This document shows, piece after piece, positions 16,786 to 25,656 of a DNA stretch of 64,000 nt (positions are counted from its first letter, which is position 1; every line of letters begins with the position of its first letter). The notes beneath the pieces are model-generated. The model worked only from the letters and a program-made list of their open reading frames with translations, had not been told where the DNA came from and made no database searches. The stretch is from JBFWRK01 sp050248955 (GTDB lineage Bacteria > Actinomycetota > Acidimicrobiia > Acidimicrobiales > Ilumatobacteraceae). The stretch spans positions 1 to 64,000 of the forward strand of contig JBFWRK010000002.1 of the NCBI GenBank assembly GCA_050248955.1, read 5' to 3'. A program made the translations under genes and the position numbers.

Positions 16786-18021
16786 CTACCGGTCGCCGAC
16801 GCGAGCATCGCCGACGCGCTTGCGGATCTCGACGATCCGCTCCTCGGCGTTGTTCGCGTCCACACCCTTCGCCTCGAGCAGCGCGTTGCGATCCTTCGCC
16901 GCTTCCCGCTCGGCGCGAGTGGTGTCGACCCGCGCGATCGCGGCGTCGACACCGTGCTCGTGGATGAACTCGGCCCACTCGACGAGCGCGTCGACCATCT
17001 CGTCCTCCGGAACGACCGCGACGTTGCGACCCTTGACGAACAGGTGGCCGCGGCGGTTGCCGGCGGCGATGCCGAGGTCAGCTTCCCGCGCCTCGCCGGG
17101 GCCGTTGACGACACAACCCATCACCGCCACCTGCAGGGGCAGCTTGCGGTCACCGAAGGCCTCCATCGCCCGTTTGGCGACGTCGATGACGTCGATCTCG
17201 GCCCGTCCGCAGCTCGGGCAGGCGATCAGGTCGACGTTCTTGCGCTCGCGCAGCCCGAGTGCCTCGAGCAGCTGCCGCCCCGCGCGGGCCTCCTCGACCG
17301 GGTCGGCGGTGAGGCTGTAGCGGATGGTGTCGCCGATGCCCTCGAGCAGCAGCGTGGCGATGCCGGCCGTGGCCTTCACGAGCCCGGCCGGCGGCGGGCC
17401 GGCCTCGGTGACGCCGAGGTGCAACGGCACGTCGGTCACCTCCGAGAGCTGGCGGTACGCCTCGACCATGAGCGGCACGTTCGATGCTTTCACCGAGATC
17501 TTCACGAGGTCGAAGTCGACTTCGTGGAAGTAGGCGAGCTCCTGCTGCGCCGACTCGACCAACGCTTCCGGTCGGATGCCGCCGTACTTCTCGTACAGCG
17601 CCGGGTCGAGCGAACCGCCGTTCACGCCGATCCGGATCGGCACGCGCCGGTCCCGGGCCTCGGAGGCGACCGCCTTGATGTGCTCGGGGCGGCGGATGTT
17701 GCCGGGATTGAGCCGAAGCCCGTGGACCCCGGCCTCGAGCGCAGCGAGCGCCATGCGGTACTGGTGGTGGATGTCGGCGATGATCGGGATCGGCGAGCGG
17801 GGGACGATCTGCGCGAGTCCCTCCGCGGCCTCGGACTCGTTGCACGTGCAGCGCACGATGTCGCAGCCGGCGGCCGCGAGCGCGTAGATCTGCTGCAGCG
17901 TCCCCTCGACATCGGCCGTCTTGGTGATCGTCATCGACTGGATCGAGATCGGCGCGTCACCGCCCACCGCCACCTTGCCGACGTGGATCTGGCGGGTCTT
18001 GCGACGTTCGAACGTTGCCAC
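16786..18021 (-). CDS. ispG: 4-hydroxy-3-methylbut-2-en-1-yl diphosphate synthase
   Basis: 411 residues from GTG 18021. It converts MEcPP to HMBPP in the MEP isoprenoid pathway using a [4Fe-4S] cluster. Barrel signatures GGDAPISIQSMTITKT, RCTCNESEAAEGL, IADIHHQYRMAL and LNPGNI are followed by the cluster domain with CPSCGR and MGCVVNGPGE. It lies downstream of dxr and rseP in the same direction, separated by a 354-bp repeat-containing gap, so two MEP-pathway enzymes (Dxr, IspG) are neighbours. Confidence 0.96.
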   Translation of the reverse strand: MATFERRKTRQIHVGKVAVGGDAPISIQSMTITKTADVEGTLQQIYALAAAGCDIVRCTCNESEAAEGLAQIVPRSPIPIIADIHHQYRMALAALEAGVHGLRLNPGNIRRPEHIKAVASEARDRRVPIRIGVNGGSLDPALYEKYGGIRPEALVESAQQELAYFHEVDFDLVKISVKASNVPLMVEAYRQLSEVTDVPLHLGVTEAGPPPAGLVKATAGIATLLLEGIGDTIRYSLTADPVEEARAGRQLLEALGLRERKNVDLIACPSCGRAEIDVIDVAKRAMEAFGDRKLPLQVAVMGCVVNGPGEAREADLGIAAGNRRGHLFVKGRNVAVVPEDEMVDALVEWAEFIHEHGVDAAIARVDTTRAEREAAKDRNALLEAKGVDANNAEERIVEIRKRVGDARVGDR

Positions 18022-18375
18022 GCCATCAGTCTGCCAGCGCGCGGTTCGCGAGCGTCGCGCGCCACGTCCCACACAGGCCACGTCCAACACACGCATCTCG
18101 GCTCACCACGCTGGTTCTCTGCTCACGCTGGTTCTCTGCTCACGCTGGTTCTCTGCTCACCACCGCCCCGAGCACGCATCTCCGCTCGCTCCCGGACGTC
18201 GCAGGTACCAGCGCGAACAGAGAAGCGGTGAGAACGCGTCGCCGAGCAGAGAATCGCGCCCAACTCGCCGCCGGGCGCGGCGAGGGAAGCGCCAGCGACG
18301 AGCTGCCGGTCCGGGAGCGGCCGAAGCGAAGCGGAGGCCAGTCCCGACCAGTGTCACGGCCAGTCCCGACCAGTG
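18022..18375. other. Repeat-rich gap between rseP and ispG
   Basis: No gene seen. The stretch contains a 17-bp triplicate (18107-18157), an isolated copy of the GAGCAGAGAA motif (18244-18253), a one-base variant (18215-18224) and most of a ~104-bp dispersed repeat (18277-18380). CAGACT, 6 nt before the ispG GTG, may be its -10 box, because the same TGGCAGACTG string precedes dxr. Confidence 0.6.
18107..18157. repeat. Three tandem 17-bp copies CACGCTGGTTCTCTGCT
   Basis: Exact head-to-tail copies at 18107-18123, 18124-18140 and 18141-18157. Each carries the 10-mer TTCTCTGCTC that recurs in other intergenic regions of the window. Confidence 0.92.
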
Positions 18376-18380
18376 TTACG
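18277..18380. repeat. Dispersed repeat, copy 1 (~104 bp)
   Basis: Nearly identical to 20852-20954, with roughly ten differences. The core is GAGCGGCCGAAGCGAAGCGG, followed by two direct copies of a segment starting GGCCAGTCCCGACCAGTGT. The last bases include the TAA stop of rseP, as copy 2 includes that of cdsA. Confidence 0.9.
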
Positions 18381-19608
18381 TGACGTCGAGGTAGACCGCG
18401 CTCAGCATCACGAAGAGGAGCAGCACCATCGTCACACCGAAGTACGGCATGACGCGGGCGAAGTCGACGCGGTAGGAGCGGTCGCGCCTCGAGCGGATCT
18501 TCTCGTACGTCGCGATCAGCAGGTGCCCGCCGTCGAGCGGAAGGAGCGGCAGGAGGTTGAACAAGCCGAGCGCGAGGTTGAGTGCGCCGAGCAGGTACAG
18601 CGTCGTGCCGAACCCGGAGCTCACGGCCTTCGAGCCGATGTCGGTGATCCCGACGATCGACGTCGGCCGGGTCATCGGGTCGTCCTCTTCCTGACCGGTC
18701 ACCTTCTGGAACAGGTCGGTGAGGCCGGCGGGACTGAAGATCCTGCCGATGCCGACGACCGTGTCCTTCACCTGTACTCCGAACTCGGTGAACCCTTGCT
18801 GGATGCCCTCCGGGATCGTGCGGTCGACCGACGATTCGGGAGCGATGCCGAGGAAGCCCTCGTCAGGCTGTTGCACGCCTTCGATGATCGGACCCTGGCG
18901 CGAGCCGAGCGTGGCCGGGACGTCGATCTCGGAACCATTGCGCTCGACGCGCAGCACGACGGCGGCACCAGGCAGCCCGACAACGATCTCTCGGAACGAC
19001 TCGAACGTGGTGGCTGGCTGGCCGTCGATCCCGAGGATGCGGTCGCCTTCCTGCAGCCCCGCGAGGTCTGCCGCGCTCCCGCTGCTCGGCTCGCCGATGC
19101 GCGGCCACGCCGCCTCGCCTCCCCGCTGGTCGGTGAACGTCGCGAAGTAGAGGCAGAAGGCGAGCAGCGCGACGAGCAGGTTCATGCCCGGGCCGGCGAA
19201 CACCATGCGAGCCCGCCGGCCGTAGGGCTGCGCCCGATAGGTGCGTGGCTCGTCGGCCGGGTCGACCTCCTCGAGGTTGTGCATCCCCGGGACCTTGACG
19301 TACGCGCCGAGCAGGATCGGCTTCAGTCCGTACTCCGTCTCGCCCCGGCGGACGCTCCAGATGCGCGGCCCGAAGCCGAGGAAGAACTCGGTCGCCTTCA
19401 TCCCACCCCAACGGGCACCGAGGTAGTGGCCGAGCTCGTGGAGGAAGATCGACACGAGCAGGAGCACGATGAACAGCGCCACCGACCAGCGCCAGAGCGC
19501 GACGGCGGCGAGCGCGGCGAGCACGAGCCCGAGCCGCGTGAGCGACGCCCCTCGGCTGACCGGGGCCGCATCGTGGTGGTCGGCGGGGATGATCGTGCCG
19601 ACCGTCAT
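18376..19608 (-). CDS. rseP: Site-2 metalloprotease RseP/Rip1-type
   Basis: 410 residues, multi-pass membrane protease. Zn site HELGH (about residues 58-62) sits in the second hydrophobic segment, a PDZ domain spans about 165-235 (GLQEGDRILGIDG), and the second catalytic motif is NLLPLLPLDGGHLL near residue 355. It cleaves transmembrane anti-sigma factors or envelope substrates inside the bilayer (Rip1 in mycobacteria). ATG overlaps the dxr stop (ATGA), the usual dxr-rseP arrangement. The stop codon lies within the dispersed repeat. Confidence 0.94.
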   Translation of the reverse strand: MTVGTIIPADHHDAAPVSRGASLTRLGLVLAALAAVALWRWSVALFIVLLLVSIFLHELGHYLGARWGGMKATEFFLGFGPRIWSVRRGETEYGLKPILLGAYVKVPGMHNLEEVDPADEPRTYRAQPYGRRARMVFAGPGMNLLVALLAFCLYFATFTDQRGGEAAWPRIGEPSSGSAADLAGLQEGDRILGIDGQPATTFESFREIVVGLPGAAVVLRVERNGSEIDVPATLGSRQGPIIEGVQQPDEGFLGIAPESSVDRTIPEGIQQGFTEFGVQVKDTVVGIGRIFSPAGLTDLFQKVTGQEEDDPMTRPTSIVGITDIGSKAVSSGFGTTLYLLGALNLALGLFNLLPLLPLDGGHLLIATYEKIRSRRDRSYRVDFARVMPYFGVTMVLLLFVMLSAVYLDVT

Positions 19609-20765
19609 CGGTCGCTCCGCGTCATCAACACGGCTCGGGCGTGCGCACGCGCCGCGGCATCGGCGGAGATCACGGCGTCGACGGTGTCAGCCACCGCACC
19701 ATCATGCCGGTCCAACACCGCAGAGAGGACGTCGGGGATCTCGATCCAACGGATGTCACCTGCCAGGAACGCGGCGACGGCAACCTCGTTGGCCGCGTTC
19801 AGCCAGGCCGGAGCGGTCCCACCGACTCGCCCGGCCTCGTATGCGAGGCCGAGGCAGCGGAACGTCGCGATGTCCGGCGATTCGAAATCGAGCTGGCGCA
19901 GCGTCGTCCAGTCGATCCGTCCGAACGGCGTGCCGATCCGCTCGGGATAGGCCAAGGCGTAGCCGATCGGCAGCCGCATGTCGGGCATCGACAGCTGCGC
20001 GATGGTGGCGCCATCGGTGAACTCGACCATCGAGTGGACGATCGACTGGGGGTGCACCACGACCTCGATGCGGTCGTACGGGGCGCCGAACAGCTCGTGC
20101 GCCTCGATCACCTCGAGCCCCTTGTTCATCAACGTCGAGGAGTCCACGGTGATCTTCGGGCCCATGCTCCACGTCGGATGCGCGAGCGCGTCGGCGACGG
20201 TGACGTCGCCGAGTTCGGCGCGGCTCCGTCCTCGGAACGGTCCGCCGCTCGCGGTGAGGACGATCCGCTCGAGCTCCCGCCCGCCCGACGGCAGTGCCGA
20301 GGAGCGCAGGCACTGGTGGACCGCGCAGTGCTCGGAGTCGACCGGCACGAGCTCGGCGCCAGGGGTCCGGCGCAGCGGCTGCACGACCGGGCCTGCTGCG
20401 ATGAGGCTCTCCTTGTTCGCCAGCGCGAGGCGCCGACCGGATGCGAGCGTGGCGAGGGTGACCGGGAGCCCGGCGAACCCGACGACGCCGTTCACGACCA
20501 CGTCCGCGTCGGTGACGAGATCGGCGAGCGCGGGTACGACCTCGGCGAACGGCAGCGCCTCGGCGAGCTGGGCCCGAAGCGTCGGGTCAGCGATGGCAAC
20601 GGTCTTCGGTCGGAACTCCTTCGCCTGCTCGATCAGCATCGCGACCGAGGAGCCGACCCCGAGCGCCACGACCTCGTAGCGGTCACGCTCGGCGCGCACG
20701 ACGTCGAGCGTCTGCGTCCCGATCGACCCCGAGGACCCGGCGATGGCGACCCGCACCGTGCTCAT
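19605..20765 (-). CDS. dxr: 1-deoxy-D-xylulose-5-phosphate reductoisomerase
   Basis: 386 residues from ATG 20765. Second MEP-pathway enzyme: NADPH-dependent rearrangement and reduction of DXP to MEP. NADPH motif GSSGSIGTQTLDVV, LANKESLIAAG, metal/substrate residues in VPVDSEHCAVHQCL and the SMGPKITVDSSTLMNKGLE stretch are present. VDSEHCAVHQCL differs mildly from the usual SEHSAIFQ but keeps the acidic ligand. Coupled to rseP downstream. Confidence 0.95.
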   Translation of the reverse strand: MSTVRVAIAGSSGSIGTQTLDVVRAERDRYEVVALGVGSSVAMLIEQAKEFRPKTVAIADPTLRAQLAEALPFAEVVPALADLVTDADVVVNGVVGFAGLPVTLATLASGRRLALANKESLIAAGPVVQPLRRTPGAELVPVDSEHCAVHQCLRSSALPSGGRELERIVLTASGGPFRGRSRAELGDVTVADALAHPTWSMGPKITVDSSTLMNKGLEVIEAHELFGAPYDRIEVVVHPQSIVHSMVEFTDGATIAQLSMPDMRLPIGYALAYPERIGTPFGRIDWTTLRQLDFESPDIATFRCLGLAYEAGRVGGTAPAWLNAANEVAVAAFLAGDIRWIEIPDVLSAVLDRHDGAVADTVDAVISADAAARAHARAVLMTRSDR

Positions 20766-20787
20766 CGAGCCAGTCTGCCAGCGGGCA

Positions 20788-20822
20788 GGTCGGGAAACGG
20801 CCGAAGCGAAGCGGCGGCCAGC
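20788..20822. repeat. Partial third copy of the dispersed repeat
   Basis: Carries GGTCGGGAAACGGCCGAAG followed by CGAAGCGG and GGCCAG, matching the centre of the 18277 and 20852 copies but missing both ends. It lies in the gap between dxr and cdsA, 30 bp from the full copy. Confidence 0.7.
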
Positions 20823-20851
20823 CTCGGGCACGCGGACATCATCACTCCAAC

Positions 20852-20954
20852 GCGGCGAGGGAAGTGCCAGCGACGAGCCGCCGGTCGGGAGCGGCCAAAG
20901 CGAAGCGGAGGCCAGTTCCGACCAGTGTGACGGCCAGTCGCGCCCAGTGTTACG
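20852..20954. repeat. Dispersed repeat, copy 2 (~103 bp)
   Basis: Same orientation and extent as 18277-18380. It reads from GCGGCGAGGGAAGTGCCAG to CAGTGTTACG and contributes the cdsA TAA stop. Few other sequences in the window share its core. Confidence 0.9.
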
Positions 20955-22425
20955 GCAGGTAGGGCTCGATCGTTCGCAGGACGTAGTACGCGCCGGGGAG
21001 CACGAACAAGAAGCCGTCGAAGCGGTCGAGGATGCCGCCGTGCCCGGGGAGGATCGTGCCGAAGTCCTTGATGTCGAGGTTGCGCTTGAACATCGACTCG
21101 GTGAGGTCGCCGATCGGTGCCAGCACCGCGATCACGATCCCGAGCACGATCAGGTGGCTGAGCTTCGGCCACGTGTCGGCGTTGCCGTTCACCACGTTGG
21201 CGAGGATCAGCGCGCCGACCGTGGCGACGACGCCGCCGATCAGGCCCTCGACGGTCTTGTTCGGGCTGATCCACTCCCGCAGCGGGGTCCGACCGGCCGC
21301 CGAGCCGACGAACAGCGCACCGACGTCGTTCGCCACGACGCCGACGACCACGACGAACAGCGTGTCGGTGCCGATCGGCTCGCCGAACTTGAGGATCATC
21401 GCAGCGAACGACCCGAGCACGCCGATCCACACGATGCCGACCATCGTGATCGCGGTGTTGGGCAACGGTCCGCTCTGCACCCCGCTCGCGCCCATCGAGG
21501 TGACGACCGTGGCGACGAGCGCCAGGAACGCAACGAGGAGAATGCCCTGCTCGGCCTGCCAGTAGGCGGCGAGCGGCATGAGCGCGCAGGCGATCACGCC
21601 GGGCATCTTCGCCGGTCGGTAGCCGCGCTCCGTCGCCTTGTCGTAGAACTCGATGGCCGCCAATGCGAGGATCACGACGACCAGCGCGACCGTGCCCGTG
21701 GTGCCCGTGAACCGGACGAGCAGCACGAACGCCGCGGCCAGTCCCAGCCCGAGGGCGACGGCCATCGGCATGTCGCGACCGCTGACGCCGACCTTCGCGT
21801 CGGGCGTCGGGCGACCGCCGGGTCGCCCTCCTCCGCCCTGGCTCGGGCGGGTCCCTGGGCTCGGTCGGCCACCACGTTGCGGCGGACCGGCGCTCGGCCG
21901 GCCGGAGCGACCTCGCGCCGGGGCGGCGGGACGGAACTCGTCGCCCGTCGGATCGGTGCCGATGCGGATCGGCTCGCGGGGACGAACGGGTTCGGCTTCC
22001 GGCACGGGAGCGATCTCGAGGTCCGGTTCGGACAGCTCGAACAGCGAGTCGTCGAGCGGTCGCTCGTCGTGCGCTTCGACCCGGGGCAGGTCGTCGAAGC
22101 CGAGCTCGTCGACCATCGTCGTGTGGTCGGTGCTGCGCTCGTCCTGCCAGACCGGCGCTTGCTGACCGATCGTCGACCACACGTCGAGGTCGTCGGTCGG
22201 TTCGCGGTCGGCGAAGAGCTTCGGGAGCTCACCCGTCGGCGGCTCGGTCCAGTGCGGCAGCGCGCCGGTGTCGTCGGACGAGAACCGCAGCGGCGGGACC
22301 TCGTCCTCGACCGGCGCGTCCTCCGGCCGGGGGTCGTCGGCGAAGCTCAGCTCACCGAAGTCGTCCCATTCCTCTTCCAGTTCATCGTCGCCTTTGTGGC
22401 GCCACAGTTCGTCGTCGTCGCTCAT
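20950..22425 (-). CDS. cdsA: Phosphatidate cytidylyltransferase with long N-terminal extension
   Basis: 491 residues. The C-terminal 275 residues are a normal multi-pass CdsA making CDP-diacylglycerol: SPNKTVEGLIGG, APIGDLTESMFKRNLDIKDF and the signature end LPGHGGILDRFD. Residues 1-215 are an extra cytoplasmic domain, strongly acidic at first (DDELEEEWDDFG), then Pro/Gly/Arg-rich (RGRSGRPSAGPPQRGGRPS) just before the first membrane segment. Length is nearly twice that of the E. coli enzyme. frr lies directly upstream; the uppS gene that often separates them is absent. Confidence 0.93.
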   Translation of the reverse strand: MSDDDELWRHKGDDELEEEWDDFGELSFADDPRPEDAPVEDEVPPLRFSSDDTGALPHWTEPPTGELPKLFADREPTDDLDVWSTIGQQAPVWQDERSTDHTTMVDELGFDDLPRVEAHDERPLDDSLFELSEPDLEIAPVPEAEPVRPREPIRIGTDPTGDEFRPAAPARGRSGRPSAGPPQRGGRPSPGTRPSQGGGGRPGGRPTPDAKVGVSGRDMPMAVALGLGLAAAFVLLVRFTGTTGTVALVVVILALAAIEFYDKATERGYRPAKMPGVIACALMPLAAYWQAEQGILLVAFLALVATVVTSMGASGVQSGPLPNTAITMVGIVWIGVLGSFAAMILKFGEPIGTDTLFVVVVGVVANDVGALFVGSAAGRTPLREWISPNKTVEGLIGGVVATVGALILANVVNGNADTWPKLSHLIVLGIVIAVLAPIGDLTESMFKRNLDIKDFGTILPGHGGILDRFDGFLFVLPGAYYVLRTIEPYLP

Positions 22426-22445
22426 GGACCGTTTCCCCCGGGTGG

Positions 22446-23003
22446 TCAGACTTCGAGGAGTTCCTGCTCCTTGCGGTGCAGCGCCTTGTCGATCGCGTCC
22501 ACGTGCTCGTGGGTGATCTTGTCGAGCTCCTTCTCGGCTCGCTCGAGCTCGTCGGCGGAGATCTCGCCGGCCTTCTCGGCCGACTCGAGGTGCTTGCGGG
22601 CATCTCGCCTGAGGTTGCGCACGGCGACGCGACCCTCTTCGGCGAGGTGCTTCACGACCTTCACGTACTCCTTGCGTCGCTGCTCGGTGAGCGCTGGGAG
22701 GTTGAGGCGGATCACCACGCCGTCGTTGCTCGGCGACACGCCGAGGTCGGAGTCCCTGATCGCCTTCTCGATGGCGGTCATGGTGTTGCGGTCGTGCGGC
22801 TTGATCACCAGCTGGCGGGCTTCGGGCACCTGGAACGTGGCGAGCTGCTGCAGTGGCACCTCGCTGCCGAAGTAGTTGATGTGCAGCCGCTCGACCAGAG
22901 CCGGCGAGGCTCGACCGGTGCGGACCGTGGAGAACTGGTGCTGGGCATGCTCGAGCGCCTTGTCCATCTTGTCGATGGCGTCGAGCAACGTCTCGTCGAT
23001 CAC
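22446..23003 (-). CDS. frr: Ribosome recycling factor
   Basis: 185 residues from GTG 23003, overlapping the pyrH stop (GTGA). The three-helix bundle ends are conserved: FSTVRTGRASPALVERL at the N-terminus and the RRDARKHLESAEKAGEIS region. It splits post-termination ribosomes with EF-G. Size is exactly typical. Confidence 0.97.
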   Translation of the reverse strand: MIDETLLDAIDKMDKALEHAQHQFSTVRTGRASPALVERLHINYFGSEVPLQQLATFQVPEARQLVIKPHDRNTMTAIEKAIRDSDLGVSPSNDGVVIRLNLPALTEQRRKEYVKVVKHLAEEGRVAVRNLRRDARKHLESAEKAGEISADELERAEKELDKITHEHVDAIDKALHRKEQELLEV

Positions 23004-23746
23004 CCGACCAGCGTACCGATCGTCTTCCCCTCCAGAAGGGATCTCACGTTTCCCGGGGTCAGCAGGTCGAACACGACGATCGGGATGGCGTTGTCCCGGC
23101 AGAACGCGATGGCTGTGGCGTCCATCACCTTGAGGTCGTTGGCGATCACCTCGAGGTAGGTGACCTGCTCGTAGCGCGTCGCTTCCGAATCGAGCTTCGG
23201 GTCCGCGGTGTAGACGCCGTCGACGCCCCCATGGGTCCCCTTCAGGATCACGTCCGCCTCGATCTCGGCCGCTCGCAACGCCGCCGCGGTGTCGGTCGTG
23301 AAGAACGGGTTACCGGTCCCGGCGGCGAAGATGACGACGCGACCCTTCTCGAGGTGGCGCATCGCGCGACGGCGGATGTAGCCCTCCGCCACCCGCGGCA
23401 TCTCGATCGCCGACTGGACGCGCGTCACCTGGCCGAGGCGCTCGAGCGAGTCCTGCAGCGCCAGGGCGTTCATGACGGTGGCGAGCATGCCGATGTGGTC
23501 GGACTGCGTCGCGTCCATGCCGTCGGCAGCACCGGTCTTGCCCCGCCAGAAGTTGCCGCCGCCGACGACCACGGCGACGTCGACCCCGAGCTCACGGACC
23601 TCGATGATCTCCGCCGCGAGCTGATGGAGGATGCCCGGGTCGATGCCGCCGCGACCGGGTTCGGCGAGTGCCTCCCCCGACAACTTGAGCACGATGCGCC
23701 CCCACTTCGGAGCGACGAGCCGGAGGTTGTCAGGCGAGGCGGTCAC
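23000..23746 (-). CDS. pyrH: UMP kinase
   Basis: 248 residues from GTG 23746. It phosphorylates UMP to UDP as a hexamer with allosteric control by GTP and UTP. Amino-acid-kinase motifs RIVLKLSGEAL, VVGGGNFWRG, GTGNPFFTTDTAAALRA and LDSEATRY are intact. Standard position between tsf and frr. Confidence 0.97.
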   Translation of the reverse strand: MTASPDNLRLVAPKWGRIVLKLSGEALAEPGRGGIDPGILHQLAAEIIEVRELGVDVAVVVGGGNFWRGKTGAADGMDATQSDHIGMLATVMNALALQDSLERLGQVTRVQSAIEMPRVAEGYIRRRAMRHLEKGRVVIFAAGTGNPFFTTDTAAALRAAEIEADVILKGTHGGVDGVYTADPKLDSEATRYEQVTYLEVIANDLKVMDATAIAFCRDNAIPIVVFDLLTPGNVRSLLEGKTIGTLVG

Positions 23747-23752
23747 TCCCGT

Positions 23753-24541
23753 TCAGCCGATCTCGACCTGCGCGTAGCGCACGACGGCCGCACCGTTCAG
23801 CAGCTGCGTGATCGAGACCTTGTCGTCCTTGGCGTAGGGCTGCTCGAGGAGGGCGACGTCCTTGAAGAAGCCCTGGATGCGGCCCTCGACGATCTTCGGT
23901 AGCGCAGCTTCGGGCTTGCCCTCGTTGCGGCTGATCGTCTCGAGGGTCGCCCGCTCGCGGGCAACCTCGTCGGCCGGCACGTCGTCCTTGCTGAGGTACT
24001 TCGGACGGGCAAAGCCGATGTGCACGGCGATGTCGTGGGCGAGCTCCCTCGAGCCGCCGGCGACCTCGATGAGGACGCCGTTGACGCCGCGTCCACCCTG
24101 GAGGTGGAGGTACGAGTCGATGATGTTGCCGGGGGCGGCCTCGAAGCGGACGACGGCGCCGCGCTCGATGTTCTCCTTCAGCGTGAGCTTCAGATCGTCG
24201 AGCCGGGTGGCGTAGTCATCGACCGCCGACTCACCCTTGGCGACGACGGCTGCGACCATCTCCTCGGCAAGGCCGCGGAACTGGGGGGACGAGGCGACGA
24301 AGTCGGTCTCGCACTTGAGCTGGACCATGGCGCCGACGTCGCCGTCGACGACGAGTGCGATCGCGCCCTGGGTGTTCTCACGGTCCGCGCGCTCGGCGGC
24401 CTTGCCGAGGCCCTTCTCACGGAGCCACTGACCGGCGGCTTCCATGTCGCCGTCGTTGGCTTCGAGCGCCTTCTTGGCATCCATCATCCCGGCGCCCGTT
24501 GCCTGGCGCAGCGCCTGGACATCCTTTGCGGTGAACGACAT
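23753..24541 (-). CDS. tsf: Elongation factor Ts
   Basis: 262 residues. UBA-like N-terminus (KDVQALRQATGAGMMDAKKAL) and the TDFVA motif (CETDFVASSPQF) that inserts into EF-Tu to release GDP. Slightly shorter than the E. coli protein, as in most Actinobacteria. Separated from rpsB by six bases. Confidence 0.97.
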   Translation of the reverse strand: MSFTAKDVQALRQATGAGMMDAKKALEANDGDMEAAGQWLREKGLGKAAERADRENTQGAIALVVDGDVGAMVQLKCETDFVASSPQFRGLAEEMVAAVVAKGESAVDDYATRLDDLKLTLKENIERGAVVRFEAAPGNIIDSYLHLQGGRGVNGVLIEVAGGSRELAHDIAVHIGFARPKYLSKDDVPADEVARERATLETISRNEGKPEAALPKIVEGRIQGFFKDVALLEQPYAKDDKVSITQLLNGAAVVRYAQVEIG

Positions 24542-24547
24542 GGGGGT

Positions 24548-25543
24548 TCAGCTCTCCGTGGTCTCGGGGGTGGCGGCCGGCACTTCCGTGGCAGCAGCCT
24601 CGGCCGGCACGTCCGTCGCAGCTTCGGCCGGTGTCTCGACAGCGGGTGTCTCGACCGCTTCGGCCATCTCCGCCTCGACAGCGGGCGTCTCGACCGCTTC
24701 GGCCGTCTCCGCCTCGACAGCGTCGGCTGGTGCAGCGAGGCGAGCCTCGCGCTCGGCCTGGGCAGCGGCGGCCTGGCGGCGGGCCTCGGCCTGCTGGGCG
24801 AGGAACATCGCATCCTCGTCAGCGCTGCGGCGCGGCGCCGGCGCGGGGTTGCGCTTGGCGTTGACGTACCGGCCCTCTTCGACCGCGTCGGCGATGACGC
24901 GGCACATCAGGCTGGTCGAGCGGATCGCGTCGTCGTTGCCCGGGATCGGGTACTTGACCACGTCGGGATCGACGTTCGTATCGACGACGGCGATGATCGG
25001 GATGCCGAGCTTGTTCGCCTCGGTGACCGCGAGGTGCTCCTTCTTCGTGTCCAGGATGAACACCGCGTCAGGGCGCTTCCCGAGGCCGCGGATGCCGCCG
25101 AGGTTCTTCTGCAGCTTCGTGAGCTCGCGACCGAGGAGGAGCGCTTCCTTCTTCGGCATCGCATCGAACTCGCCGGAGAGGCGCATGCGCTCGTACTCCT
25201 GCATCTTCGACACGCGCTTCGAGATCGTCTCGAAGTTGGTGAGCATGCCGCCGAGCCAACGCTCGTTGATGTAGGGCATGCCGCACTGGTCGGCGAACGA
25301 GCGGATCGGGTCCTGGGCCTGCTTCTTCGTGCCGATGAACAGGATGGTGCCACCACCCGACACCAGGTCGCGGACGTAGCCGTACGCAGCCTCGATGCGG
25401 GTGAGCGACTGGTTCAGGTCGATGATGTGGATGCCGCCACGGTCGCCGAAGATGAACCGCTTCATCTTGGGGTTCCACCGGCGGGTCTGGTGCCCGAAGT
25501 GGACACCGGCTTCCAGCAACTGTCGCATGGTGACGACGGCCAT
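24548..25543 (-). CDS. rpsB: 30S ribosomal protein S2 with extended acidic tail
   Basis: 331 residues from ATG 25543 (AGGAG upstream). The first ~235 residues are canonical S2 (MRQLLEAGVHFGHQTRRWNP, NERWLGGMLTNF, IPGNDDAIRS). The remaining ~95 are Ala/Glu/Pro/Thr-rich with a repeated EAVETPAVE unit, a tail seen in many high-GC Actinobacteria and of unknown role. It heads the rpsB-tsf-pyrH-frr run; a 113-nt leader precedes it, possibly for S2 autoregulation, though I cannot fold a known motif in it. Confidence 0.96.
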   Translation of the reverse strand: MAVVTMRQLLEAGVHFGHQTRRWNPKMKRFIFGDRGGIHIIDLNQSLTRIEAAYGYVRDLVSGGGTILFIGTKKQAQDPIRSFADQCGMPYINERWLGGMLTNFETISKRVSKMQEYERMRLSGEFDAMPKKEALLLGRELTKLQKNLGGIRGLGKRPDAVFILDTKKEHLAVTEANKLGIPIIAVVDTNVDPDVVKYPIPGNDDAIRSTSLMCRVIADAVEEGRYVNAKRNPAPAPRRSADEDAMFLAQQAEARRQAAAAQAEREARLAAPADAVEAETAEAVETPAVEAEMAEAVETPAVETPAEAATDVPAEAAATEVPAATPETTES

Positions 25544-25656
25544 GATGTGCTCCTCTCCTGCGGTTGCGAGCACGACCGACCTCGCGCCCGGAGGCGACCG
25601 CAGGTGGGCGGCGTGCGTGTAGATGTGACTGCCGGGGCGGCAGCCAGCGGGGCATG

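Noticed and set aside
18107..18157. CRISPR or iteron origin
   Set aside because: Only three adjacent 17-bp units, no spacers, no rep gene or DnaA boxes nearby.
18373..19950. 525-codon plus-strand open frame opposite rseP-dxr
   Set aside because: Both opposing genes are complete with catalytic motifs; this frame has none.
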